Source: Heyndrickxia sporothermodurans (GTDB taxonomy: Bacteria; Bacillota; Bacilli; Bacillales; Bacillaceae_C). Taken from it: a stretch of 64,000 bases of DNA. Below the pieces are notes generated by a model, which made no database searches, was not told where the DNA came from, and was given only the letters and a program-made list of their open reading frames with translations. Position numbers and translations under genes: made by a program. Position 1 is the first letter of the stretch; the number at the start of each line of letters is the position of its first letter. This document shows, in pieces, positions 7,774-15,875 of the stretch. The stretch lies in NCBI RefSeq assembly GCF_016785185.1, contig NZ_JAEKDY010000003.1. One strand, 5' to 3'.

Positions 7774-9163
7774 CTTTGTTCACCTCCAGAAGTGACTTCG
7801 CTTTATTCAGCGTCTCAATATATTCATTTTCAGGTATGGAATCATGGACAATCCCTGCGCCAGCCTGCAAATAAGCTACACCATCTTTAATGACCAATGT
7901 TCGGATAGCAAGTGCGAAATCCATGTTGCCATTCACATTTATATATCCGATTGCTCCTGCATAAACGCCGCGTTTCTGCTTTTCAAGTTCATTAATGATC
8001 TGCATCGCACGAATTTTTGGCGCACCCGAAACCGTTCCGGCTGGTAAACAAACCTTTAACGCATCAATGCCTGTAAACTCTGGTTTCATCATACCTTTCA
8101 CTTCCGAAACGATATGCATTACATGTTGATACTTCTCAATGACCATGTATTTAGGGATTGTAATACTGCCTGGTTCACAAACTCTGCCAATGTCATTCCG
8201 GCTTAAATCAACCAACATCCGATGTTCAGCCAATTCCTTCTCATCTTCTAGCAGCTCTTTTTCATAATAAGAATCTTCCAGTTGTGTATTTCCTCTTGGT
8301 CTTGTTCCAGCAATTGGGTTCGTTATTACTTGCGAACCAATTGTTTTGATTAAGCTTTCGGGTGAAGCACCGAGCAGAACATATTCGTCAAAATCGATGT
8401 AAAACATGTATGGCGAAGGATTGGCATTTCTTAGCTTTCGGTAAAATTGAAAGGGGTCACTGTCCATCCTTCCTTTCATTTTCTGAGATAAAACGATTTG
8501 AAAAATGTCACCTTTCCGGATAAACTCCTGTGCAATCTGGACCTTTTCTAAAAAATCTTCTTTTTCCATCAACGGTTTGAAATGGATAGGTACTTTCGAT
8601 AAATCAAACAATTGAGGTTCTTCTTTTGTGAAAAGCGACTCTTTTATCTCCGCTATTTTTTCAATTAAATCTTTTTCGGTGCGTTTTTCATCAAGATTGA
8701 GTGAAACGATAAACAACATTTGGGTTTTGTGATCAAATATGATGACGTCTTGATAAAACATGAAATGGACATCAGGTATTTGTTGTTCATCCTCTAAGTC
8801 GGGGCCAATGTTTTCATATTGACGAATGGCATCATAACCAATGAAGCCGATTCCTCCACCAAAAAAGGGGAAATCCAATGGGAATTGGTCGAGCTTTGGA
8901 ATGTGATTTTTTAATAGATCTAGTGGTTTTCCTTTTTCTGTTTTCACTGTTCTATTTCGCTTGCTTACGGATACTTGGTCACCTTCGCCAATGAACTCCA
9001 TGTATGGATTCATCCCGATAAAGGAGTATCGGCCATTTCCATCGTGTTTGAGTGAGCTTTCTAGTAAAAATTTTTTCTTGCCATTTATCCGATTAAAAAC
9101 TGCAATCGGTGTTAACATATCGGCGTTCATTTGGATAAATTTATATTCGGGTTTGGAATTCAT
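7748..9163 (-). CDS. trpE: anthranilate synthase component I
   Basis: TrpE makes anthranilate from chorismate with ammonia from TrpG and is normally feedback-inhibited by tryptophan. The 471-residue protein has the N-terminal LLES motif (KKFLLESS, the Trp-binding region), and the chorismate-enzyme signatures NPIAGTRPRG, ELAEHRMLVDLSRNDIGRV, AGTVSGAPKIRAM and GAGIVHDS. AAGGAGG precedes the ATG at 9163. It is the first gene of the operon, about 200 bp after the second T-box terminator, with a 130-bp repeat element between. Confidence 0.97.
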   Translation of the reverse strand: MNSKPEYKFIQMNADMLTPIAVFNRINGKKKFLLESSLKHDGNGRYSFIGMNPYMEFIGEGDQVSVSKRNRTVKTEKGKPLDLLKNHIPKLDQFPLDFPFFGGGIGFIGYDAIRQYENIGPDLEDEQQIPDVHFMFYQDVIIFDHKTQMLFIVSLNLDEKRTEKDLIEKIAEIKESLFTKEEPQLFDLSKVPIHFKPLMEKEDFLEKVQIAQEFIRKGDIFQIVLSQKMKGRMDSDPFQFYRKLRNANPSPYMFYIDFDEYVLLGASPESLIKTIGSQVITNPIAGTRPRGNTQLEDSYYEKELLEDEKELAEHRMLVDLSRNDIGRVCEPGSITIPKYMVIEKYQHVMHIVSEVKGMMKPEFTGIDALKVCLPAGTVSGAPKIRAMQIINELEKQKRGVYAGAIGYINVNGNMDFALAIRTLVIKDGVAYLQAGAGIVHDSIPENEYIETLNKAKSLLEVNKDDHLARQL

Positions 9164-9201
9164 TCTTGGTCCTCCTTCTTAAATGGGTTGTGCTAAAGAC
9201 T

Positions 9202-9330
9202 GTTGATTTCCGCTCCAGATGCTCGCTTTCCGCGGGCGGTCCGGGAGCCTCCTCGGTGCTAAACGCACCTGCGGGGTCTCCCGTTTACCGTTCTTCCCGC
9301 AGGAGTCTCGCATCTTCCGCTCCAATCAAC
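9202..9330. repeat. ~130-bp GC-rich near-palindromic repeat, copy A
   Basis: Starts GTTGATTTCCGCTCC and ends TTCCGCTCCAATCAAC, with internal CTTTCCGCGGGCGG, GCCTCCTCGG and CGGGGTCTC blocks. Related copies are at 21029-21064 (only the ends), 44909-45035 (inverted orientation) and 50253-50381, plus a fragment near 43165-43190. This copy lies in the trp leader between the T-box terminator and trpE. Much higher GC than its surroundings. Short ORFs across it are artefacts. Confidence 0.8.
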
Positions 9331-9360
9331 TTAGTTATAAATTCAACAATGAGAGAAAAT

Positions 9361-9635
9361 AAAAAAAGTCCCCTATAAACACATCAATGTATGTGTTTAT
9401 AGAGGACGATTTTGTTCGCGGTGCCACCTCTTTTTGAAGGGAATTATCCCTTCCTCTTTTCAGGTACGAGAACTGAGTTCTGATACCCTATCCTTGTAAC
9501 GGTGGAGGCCGTGTTTCCCTACTTTGTGTTCAAGAAACCTCTCATAAGTCCATTCCGTTTCACTCCTCGTACCGGATTCCCACCAACACCGGTTCTCTGC
9601 GACGATTTTAGTTAAACGTACTCCTCTTATTCAAT
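9361..9635 (-). promoter_or_regulatory. T-box riboswitch, Trp type (UGG), second of a tandem pair
   Basis: Minus-strand leader with all T-box parts: AGAGAACCGG and GTTGGTGG of stem I, the specifier region GGAATGGACTTATGAG (UGG, 9552-9550), the T-box AGGTGGCACCGCG (9431-9417), and a long terminator stem (GTCCTCTATAAACAC paired with GTGTTTATAGGGGAC, 9407-9367) followed by TTTTTTT. Uncharged tRNA-Trp should favour the antiterminator and allow trp expression. Confidence 0.9.
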
Positions 9636-9664
9636 GATTTATCACTATAAAATTTTCTTTTAAA

Positions 9665-9940
9665 AAACACAAAAAGGTCCCTCATCCAAAAGGACGAGGA
9701 ACCCGCGGTACCACCTTTATTAGCTGACGAACAGCCCACTTTGACAATATCAAGTTTGACAACTTAATACCCGTCTCTTGTAACGATGAGACATTCGCCA
9801 AAGCCTACTGTTCAAAATTGATTTTCGGTTTGGATGCTCCGAAGTCCATTCATTTATACGTTCACACTGGTTCACACCAACCACCAGCTCTCTTTAAGTG
9901 TTCATATAAATTACTACTCTTCATCAACGCAATTCATTTT
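9665..9940 (-). promoter_or_regulatory. T-box riboswitch, Trp type (UGG), first of a tandem pair
   Basis: The promoter-proximal T-box of the trp leader. It shows AGAGAGC, GGTTGGTGTGAACC, specifier region GAATGGACTTCGGAGC (UGG, 9848-9846), T-box AGGTGGTACCGCGG around 9715-9702 and a terminator GGTTCCTCGTCC/GGATGAGGGACC (9703-9671) followed by TTTTTGTG. It is diverged in sequence from the second T-box but reads the same codon. Confidence 0.9.
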
Positions 9941-9957
9941 TTGAATTATTGTTTATT

Positions 9958-9986
9958 ATATTAGTACCGATGAATACAAATGTCAA
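9958..9986 (-). promoter_or_regulatory. sigma-A promoter of the trp operon
   Basis: TTGACA (9986-9981), a 17-bp spacer and TAATAT (9963-9958) on the minus strand. Transcription would begin just ahead of the first T-box stem. Confidence 0.75.
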
Positions 9987-10095
9987 GGGAATAAATAAAT
10001 TAATCATTCGTAAATTTTCGACATCATTTATGTATAAACCATTTGCTGCAATCTCGTTTTATATTGAAACGATTAAATTTTTATAAATTTAACTC

Positions 10096-10125
10096 TTTAC
10101 AAAACTAAAGTGTATTTGGTAGAAT
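10096..10125 (+). promoter_or_regulatory. sigma-A promoter of the serine operon
   Basis: TTTACA (10096-10101), an 18-bp spacer and TAGAAT (10120-10125), about 25 bp before the Ser T-box leader. Divergent from the trp promoter. Confidence 0.65.
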
Positions 10126-10149
10126 ATTTGAAACAATTAATAATTAAAC

Positions 10150-10392
10150 AAAGTGATGATGAAGATGGTTTGAAGATAAGAGCTTAAGAAAGTCGGTGGT
10201 TGCTGTGAACCGATGCTTTTTCTTCACAAAACCGAGCACTTCTGAACTGGACAGTTGAATGAAATAGTAGGCTGTCACGGCTTAATGTCGTTATTTTTCT
10301 CTGAGGTTACGTTTTGTAACAAAAGAGGGTGGCACCACGTATATGACGTCCCTCATAACATGGCATATTTGTCTGTTATGGGGGACTTTTAT
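10150..10392 (+). promoter_or_regulatory. T-box riboswitch, Ser type (AGC)
   Basis: Plus-strand leader with GGTGGTTGCTGTGAACC of stem I, specifier region ACCGAGCACTTCTGAAC (AGC, 10235-10237), T-box GGGTGGCACCACG (10328-10340) and a terminator GTCCCTCATAACA/TGTTATGGGGGAC (10348-10386) followed by TTTTATTTT. The serine codon fits the downstream serA. Confidence 0.88.
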
Positions 10393-10416
10393 TTTCGTAA
10401 AGAAAGGATGAACGAA

Positions 10417-11574
10417 ATGCTTCTCAATCAACACTATTTATTTACTCCCGGCCCGACACCTATTCCAGAACGGGTGAAACTTGCCATGAATCAACCGATG
10501 ATTGGGCATCGCAGTCAAGCGTTTGCCCATTTATTAGAAGAGGTTTCGACACGTCTAATGCCGATATTCGGGTCAAAGGAACCAGTACTCCTATTAACTG
10601 GAAGCGGGACCTCTGCCTTAGAAACAGCTGCTGCAAATATAATTGAAGAAGGTGATCATGTCGTCGTCATTGTTACAGGTGCCTTTGGAGACCGTTTTGC
10701 TAGTATTTGCGAGGCATTCGGGGCGAATGTTCATCGATTAACCATTGAATGGGGAAAGATTTGTACGCCTGATCAATTAGAGGATTTTTTAAAAAAGCTA
10801 GATGTCAAAATTAAAGCGGTGTTTGCAACGTATTGTGAAACATCGACAGGGGTGCTTAACCCTATTCAACAACTTGGTGAAGTAACAAAACGTTTAACAA
10901 ATTCCCTTTTTATCGTTGATGGCGTCAGTTGTATTGGCGCTGTGCCAGTTGACATGGAATCTTGGCACATAGATATATTAGTTTCAGGGTCACAGAAGGC
11001 CTTAATGCTTCCGCCCGGATTGGCTTTTATTGCAGTGAATGCTAAAGCAAAAAACACAATTCGCACATGCCAGACAAAACGTTTTTATTTAGATTTAAAT
11101 CGCTATTTTTCATCCTATGAAAAAGAAAAATCTACTCCTTTTACGCCCGCTGTTTCACTCATAGCCGGGGCTTGCGAGGTTTGCTATATGATTGAAGAGG
11201 AAGGATTCAATCAAGTAATTGAAAGACATCAGCTATTGAAAAAAATGATACGTGAAGGATTAAAAGCGATAGAGCTTCCACTCCTTGTCTCGGATGCTCA
11301 AGGTTCACCTACCGTAACAGCGGTCAAACCGGCCTCAGGAACAGCGAATATGATCAAAAAAATTCTTCAAGATAACTATTCTATTACGATTGCTGGAGGC
11401 CAAAAACAGCTCAAAGGTGAAATATTCCGAATTGGGCATATGGGTTACTGCACCCCTTTTGATATTTTAAAAGTATTAAACGGACTTGAAATGGCTTTAC
11501 ATAAGTTGGATGGAAGAAATGTTTTTGGAAAAGCGATAAAAGCAGCTGAGGAGGTATGGAGTCAACATGTATAA
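10417..11574 (+). CDS. class V aminotransferase (serine pathway)
   Basis: A PLP enzyme of the alanine/serine-glyoxylate aminotransferase group. LFTPGPTPIPERV, GHRSQAF, TGSGTSALE and VDGVSCIGAVP are family motifs, and the PLP lysine is in SGSQKALMLPPG. Coupling to serA (8-bp overlap) under one Ser T-box implies that it does the phosphohydroxypyruvate or hydroxypyruvate transamination of serine synthesis in place of classical SerC; that is inference. An upstream in-frame extension to 10255 lies inside the T-box and is rejected. AAAGGA is correctly spaced for the ATG at 10417 rather than the one at 10408. Confidence 0.88.
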   Translation: MLLNQHYLFTPGPTPIPERVKLAMNQPMIGHRSQAFAHLLEEVSTRLMPIFGSKEPVLLLTGSGTSALETAAANIIEEGDHVVVIVTGAFGDRFASICEAFGANVHRLTIEWGKICTPDQLEDFLKKLDVKIKAVFATYCETSTGVLNPIQQLGEVTKRLTNSLFIVDGVSCIGAVPVDMESWHIDILVSGSQKALMLPPGLAFIAVNAKAKNTIRTCQTKRFYLDLNRYFSSYEKEKSTPFTPAVSLIAGACEVCYMIEEEGFNQVIERHQLLKKMIREGLKAIELPLLVSDAQGSPTVTAVKPASGTANMIKKILQDNYSITIAGGQKQLKGEIFRIGHMGYCTPFDILKVLNGLEMALHKLDGRNVFGKAIKAAEEVWSQHV

Positions 11575-13180
11575 AGTATTAGTGACAGATTCAATTAGTG
11601 ATATAGGCTTAAAAAAATTATATGAGCATCCTGAATTTTTTGTTGATAAAAAAAATAATCTTACAGAACTGGAACTATGTGAAATAATTAAAGACTATGA
11701 TGCCCTTATAGTCCGCAGCCAAACAATTGTTACGAAAAATCTATTAGAATACGCCACTAGATTAAGAGTAATTGCACGCGCAGGTGTAGGAGTCGATAAT
11801 ATTGACCTAGATTCGGCCACTCGAAAAGGTATCATCGTTATTAATGCACCCGGAGCAAACACGATAGCCGCTACGGAACATACGTTAGCTATGTTGCTCT
11901 CTTTAGCCCGAAAAATCCCTCATGCCTACCAATCGACATCAAAAGGTGAATGGAAACGCGGCTCCTTTAAAGGGGTGGAACTATATGAAAAAACACTTGG
12001 AATCGTAGGTATGGGAAAAATCGGAACCGAAGTTGCCAAACGTGCAAAAAGCTTTCAAATGAAGATTTTGGGGTTTGACCCTTATTTATCTGATGAACGT
12101 GCAAAAAAGCTTGGAATTACAAAAGCTAGCTTAGATGAAATTGCTAAGCAATCCGACTTTATCACTTTTCATACACCACTAACGCCCGAAACGAAAGGCT
12201 TAGTAAATGATGAATATATAAGTAAAATGAAAAAAGGTGTACGACTCGTTAACTGTGCCCGTGGCGGAATTATCGTTGAATCCGCATTGCTCCATGGTCT
12301 CCAAAGCGGACAAATTGCCGGTGCAGCACTCGATGTCTTTGAACAGGAACCCCCAACCAACTTAGACCTACTTCAGCATCCTAACATCATCGCAACTCCA
12401 CATTTAGGAGCATCAACCGAAGAAGCACAAGAAAAAGTCGCGAAGGAAGTAAGCGAAGAAATCATTAGCATTTTTGAAACAAATTCTATTCGCCATGCGA
12501 TCAATATGCCGCAAATTTCCGGCGAGATTCAGAAAAAAATGAAGCCTTTTTTAGAATTAGGTGAACAAATTGCCCAATTGGCGATTCAACTTTTTAAGCA
12601 AGCACCCAATAAAATTGACATCCGCTATTCTGGAGAGTTAATAGAGGAAGATACAAGTCTTTTAACAAGAACGATGATTAAAGGAATTCTTGCATATCAT
12701 TTAAGTGATTCCGTAAATATTATTAACGCCTTCCATTTATTAAAAGAACACGGCCTTACTTACAACATTGAGAAGAATGCTCCGAATAAAGGCTTCTCTA
12801 ACTATATGGAATTAAGTTTATCGAAAGGAAACGAGATTGTTGTTATCGGTGGTACGGTATTGAATGGCTACGGTACACGAATTGTTAAAATTAATAACTA
12901 TAGAATTGATGTGAAGCCTGAACAACACCTTCTTTATATAAAACATGAGGATCGCCCAGGAATGATTGGACTTGTAGGATCCATCCTTGGAGACTACCAT
13001 ATTAATATTGGTACGATGCAGGTGGGTCGTGAAACGATTGGAGGCGAGGCAATTATGGTGCTAACGTTAGATAAAAAAATAGATGATGATGTCATATATT
13101 CTCTTAAATTACTAAATGGTCTAGAAGAGGTTGACGTTCTCGAATTATCGAAAGAAGTAGCAGTTGTTGAAAATTATTAA
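11567..13180 (+). CDS. serA: D-3-phosphoglycerate dehydrogenase
   Basis: SerA oxidises 3-phosphoglycerate to 3-phosphohydroxypyruvate, the first step of serine synthesis. The 537-residue protein is the long form: an N-terminal substrate domain, the NAD-binding fold with GIVGMGKIGTEVAKR, the catalytic CARGGI arginine and PHLGAST histidine, then the intervening domain and a C-terminal ACT domain (LLYIKHEDRPGMIGLVGSI) that usually senses serine. It overlaps the aminotransferase gene by 8 bp and ends before a good terminator. Confidence 0.96.
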   Translation: MYKVLVTDSISDIGLKKLYEHPEFFVDKKNNLTELELCEIIKDYDALIVRSQTIVTKNLLEYATRLRVIARAGVGVDNIDLDSATRKGIIVINAPGANTIAATEHTLAMLLSLARKIPHAYQSTSKGEWKRGSFKGVELYEKTLGIVGMGKIGTEVAKRAKSFQMKILGFDPYLSDERAKKLGITKASLDEIAKQSDFITFHTPLTPETKGLVNDEYISKMKKGVRLVNCARGGIIVESALLHGLQSGQIAGAALDVFEQEPPTNLDLLQHPNIIATPHLGASTEEAQEKVAKEVSEEIISIFETNSIRHAINMPQISGEIQKKMKPFLELGEQIAQLAIQLFKQAPNKIDIRYSGELIEEDTSLLTRTMIKGILAYHLSDSVNIINAFHLLKEHGLTYNIEKNAPNKGFSNYMELSLSKGNEIVVIGGTVLNGYGTRIVKINNYRIDVKPEQHLLYIKHEDRPGMIGLVGSILGDYHINIGTMQVGRETIGGEAIMVLTLDKKIDDDVIYSLKLLNGLEEVDVLELSKEVAVVENY

Positions 13181-13207
13181 ACATGCAACATTATTTTTCC
13201 ATTAATT

Positions 13208-13240
13208 AATGGCATACAAAAGAAGTATGCCATTTTTTTG
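13208..13240 (+). terminator. terminator of the serine operon
   Basis: GGCATAC (13211-13217), a 7-base loop and GTATGCC, followed by ATTTTTTT. Confidence 0.9.
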
Positions 13241-13256
13241 AAAGTCAACTTAATGT

Positions 13257-13817
13257 TTATACTTCTATCCGTTTAATAACCTTTGCCGGATTGCCGCCAA
13301 CTACCACGTTATCCGGTACATTTTTAGTAACTACAGACCCCGATGCAATGACAACATTGTTACCTATAACAACACCTGGATTTATTATCGCACTTCCACC
13401 AATCCATACATTATCCCCAATCGCAATCGGTTTCGCATACTCTTTTCCGGAATTACGTTCAGTGGGATCAAGTGGATGTGTCGCAGTATAAATCTGCACA
13501 CTAGGTCCAAGCATACAATTATCTCCAAATCGCACTTCACAAACGTCTAAAATCGTACAATCAAAATTAGCAAAAAAGTTTTCACCTACATATGTGTTAT
13601 ATCCATAATCAAACCTAATATTTGGCTCCATATATACGTGTTCACCCGTTGAACCGAGTAACTCTTTCAATAATTTAGAACGCTTATCGCCTTCTGTTTC
13701 TGTCGTTTGATTATACATTCTAACCAGTCGTCTTGTATTTTCTCTATCCTTCATTAATTCAGGATTAGACGGGTTATACATTTCCCCGGCTAACATTTTT
13801 TCTTTTTCTGTTTTCAT
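13257..13817 (-). CDS. maltose/galactoside O-acetyltransferase family protein
   Basis: A left-handed beta-helix acetyltransferase that moves acetyl groups from acetyl-CoA to sugars. The 186-residue protein begins with the Mac-type region (KEKMLAGEMYNPSNPEL) and then shows hexapeptide repeats (IGDNVWIGGSAIINPGVVIGNN) and the TATHPLDP loop with the catalytic histidine. AAAGGAG ahead of the ATG at 13817 selects this start over the upstream frame. It converges on the serine operon. The natural acceptor is unknown. Confidence 0.88.
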   Translation of the reverse strand: MKTEKEKMLAGEMYNPSNPELMKDRENTRRLVRMYNQTTETEGDKRSKLLKELLGSTGEHVYMEPNIRFDYGYNTYVGENFFANFDCTILDVCEVRFGDNCMLGPSVQIYTATHPLDPTERNSGKEYAKPIAIGDNVWIGGSAIINPGVVIGNNVVIASGSVVTKNVPDNVVVGGNPAKVIKRIEV

Positions 13818-13950
13818 TTTTAAAACTCCTTTTTTATTCAAAAACCCTTTAATGAATGCTCGATAATAAAAAATATATCAAATAAAATCTTTGCTAACAG
13901 CATCTTTTAGTATCATGCAGAAAATCGACCATTTAAAATTTATACCTTTG

Positions 13951-14022
13951 CTCCACAAATTTCTTTCTATGATCCACAAATTCCGATCTATGCGGCACAA
14001 ATTCAATTCCATGTTCCACAAA
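13951..14022. repeat. 21-bp tandem repeat, about 3.4 units
   Basis: Units start at 13951, 13972 and 13993, with a partial one at 14014. The shared core is YCCACAAATT followed by TCTATG or CCATG; units differ at several positions. It lies in the gap between the acetyltransferase gene and the HAD hydrolase terminator. No ORF spans it convincingly. Confidence 0.75.
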
Positions 14023-14037
14023 CCAAATTCGACATAA

Positions 14038-14066
14038 TAAAAACTCGCCTACATAGACGAGTCTTT
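14038..14066 (-). terminator. terminator after the HAD hydrolase gene
   Basis: On the minus strand ACTCG.CT / AG.CGAGT form a stem with one mismatch around TATG-like loop bases, followed by TTTTTATTAT. Confidence 0.65.
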
Positions 14067-14081
14067 ATTCTCCGAACCTTT

Positions 14082-15206
14082 CTACCTAATCATCGAAAAA
14101 ACAATGCTTTTCACATCTAATACAGAATCCAGTATAAAATCAGCCCGATGTTCCTCGAATTCCTTTCTTCCTGTTAGTCCTGTTAACACCGCAGCAAATT
14201 GACATCCCATTTTTCTCGCTGCTAAAAGGTCCGCAAAGGAATCTCCAACGATCAGTATTTGATCTCCATGCTCTAGTGGCAATTGTTCCTTTAGACAACT
14301 CGCCACAGAGGTTTGATTCCCTTTCAATGCTTGAATATATGTGTACGGATGAGGCTTTGCCAATGGTGCGCAGTCCTGATGTTCCTTTTCCGCAAGAAGC
14401 ACATTGTCAGCAGTAACAATTCGATTGGGGTCAAAATATTTATGCCATTGTAAGTATTCGAACGGCTTAACCGTTTCAAGCTCAGGCCGTCCTGTACCGA
14501 TACCAATCGTTAATCCGGCGTCTGTTAAATCTTGAAACAATCCGCTTATTTCTTCGCGTGAAGCTAATGTTTGTTCATCTGTTAGAAATCCTTTTTTCCC
14601 CTTCTGAACAGAAGGTCTTCCTGTTGAGGAAAGAACATACTCATCGCCTACATACCATTCTTGAGAGACATGTTCACATATTGACCAAAGAACACTTTTC
14701 CCGCTAAAAATTTCCGTCTTTACTCCCAATTTTTTTTCGGCCAGTATATTTAAAAATTGAAATAATTCCGTTTTTGATTGTTGAAATTCAGGGATGAACA
14801 GGTCGAATTGAACATTAATATCATACTTGGATAATACTTCGTTTATTTCAAGCAGCGTTTTTCGGTCAATATCATTTTTTAACCACTCAGAAATCTTCGC
14901 TTGTTCTTTATCCTTTATCTGTGATAAAAGCTGAATAAGCTGAAAGCTAAATGTGAGATAAATCATATCCCAGTTCGCATTTAAACCTTTTGATTTTAAA
15001 AATTTCAGAACCTGGTCGTTAATGAAAACTGTATCTCGAATAGAAGCAATTTCCTCATCATTAAATGTCGTTTTAAATTGATCCGCTCCAAGTCCTAAAT
15101 ACTTTTCACTATGTATTAACTCCCACACCGTTAATGCGGAAGCATCAAAATACCGCTCCTCACTTAACAAAACGCCATCTATATCAAACAAAATTGTTTG
15201 AACCAT
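14082..15206 (-). CDS. HAD family hydrolase
   Basis: A 374-residue haloacid-dehalogenase-type phosphatase. The N-terminal FDIDGVLL carries the nucleophile and acid/base aspartates; a long helical cap follows, then IGIGTGRPE (motif II threonine/glycine region), AKPHPYTY (motif III lysine), and ILIVGDSFADLLAARKMG with the metal-binding aspartates. It is longer than typical phosphoglycolate-type phosphatases because of the ~200-residue cap. AAAGGAGG is spaced for the ATG at 15206. Substrate unknown; it has its own terminator. Confidence 0.85.
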   Translation of the reverse strand: MVQTILFDIDGVLLSEERYFDASALTVWELIHSEKYLGLGADQFKTTFNDEEIASIRDTVFINDQVLKFLKSKGLNANWDMIYLTFSFQLIQLLSQIKDKEQAKISEWLKNDIDRKTLLEINEVLSKYDINVQFDLFIPEFQQSKTELFQFLNILAEKKLGVKTEIFSGKSVLWSICEHVSQEWYVGDEYVLSSTGRPSVQKGKKGFLTDEQTLASREEISGLFQDLTDAGLTIGIGTGRPELETVKPFEYLQWHKYFDPNRIVTADNVLLAEKEHQDCAPLAKPHPYTYIQALKGNQTSVASCLKEQLPLEHGDQILIVGDSFADLLAARKMGCQFAAVLTGLTGRKEFEEHRADFILDSVLDVKSIVFSMIR

Positions 15207-15254
15207 GATCATCCTCCTTTATCTTATTAGTGTATCACAGAAAGATATCCATAG

Positions 15255-15281
15255 GAAAAACCACTGCCTGAATCGGCAGTG
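15255..15281 (-). terminator. terminator of the ilv-leu operon
   Basis: CACTGCC (15281-15275) and GGCAGTG (15268-15262) form a 7-bp stem around a 6-base loop, followed by GTTTTTCC. It begins just after the leuD stop. Confidence 0.88.
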
Positions 15282-15283
15282 AT

Positions 15284-15862
15284 TCATACTAGTTTTACAT
15301 TTTCTTCATACTTCGTAATCTTATCTTCAAGCATCATTGTTAATGCGATATCATCTAATCCTTTCAAAAGCGTCTCCTTCTGATATGAATCAATGTCAAA
15401 ATGGAGTTGCTCATTATCAAGAATAAGTTTCTGATTTTCCAGGTCAACCGTCATGAATAACGTTTCCGTTTCGGATCTTTCGAGTAATGATTGAGTATCT
15501 AACGTTATCGGTAATATGCCATTTTTCAAACAATTATTATAAAAAATATCTGCGAAACTTGGGGCGATGATTACTTTAAATCCGTAATCCTGCAGTGCCC
15601 ACGGAGCGTGCTCACGAGAAGATCCACATCCAAAATTAGCTCCGGCAACGAGTATTTCGGCGCCCTGATATTTTTCTTGATTAAGAGGAAATTCCTCAAC
15701 AGGTTCTCCTTTTTCATCATATCTCCAATGATAAAAAAGACATTCGCCAAACCCTTGTCTTTCAATTCTTTTTAAAAATTGTTTTGGGATGATTTGATCT
15801 GTATCGACATTTGTCCGGTCCAATGGTAAAACTAATCCTTTAAATGTTTCAAATGGTTGCAC
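15284..15862 (-). CDS. leuD: 3-isopropylmalate dehydratase small subunit
   Basis: LeuD supplies the swivelling domain of isopropylmalate isomerase, which interconverts 2- and 3-isopropylmalate with LeuC. NVDTDQIIPKQFLKRI and the loop GANFGCGSSREHAPWAL are diagnostic. TTG at 15868 is a possible start, but AGGAGGTGA is better spaced for the GTG at 15862, which gives 192 residues. It follows leuC by about 13 bp and is the last gene of the operon. Confidence 0.95.
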   Translation of the reverse strand: MQPFETFKGLVLPLDRTNVDTDQIIPKQFLKRIERQGFGECLFYHWRYDEKGEPVEEFPLNQEKYQGAEILVAGANFGCGSSREHAPWALQDYGFKVIIAPSFADIFYNNCLKNGILPITLDTQSLLERSETETLFMTVDLENQKLILDNEQLHFDIDSYQKETLLKGLDDIALTMMLEDKITKYEENVKLV

Positions 15863-15875
15863 CAGCAATCACCTC

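Noticed and set aside
9166..9378. 70-residue plus-strand ORF over the trp leader
   Set aside because: It is the reverse strand of repeat copy A and the T-box terminator; similar artefacts occur at the other copies.
10255..10416. 54-codon extension of the serine-operon aminotransferase
   Set aside because: It lies within the T-box leader and terminator; the ribosome site fits the ATG at 10417.
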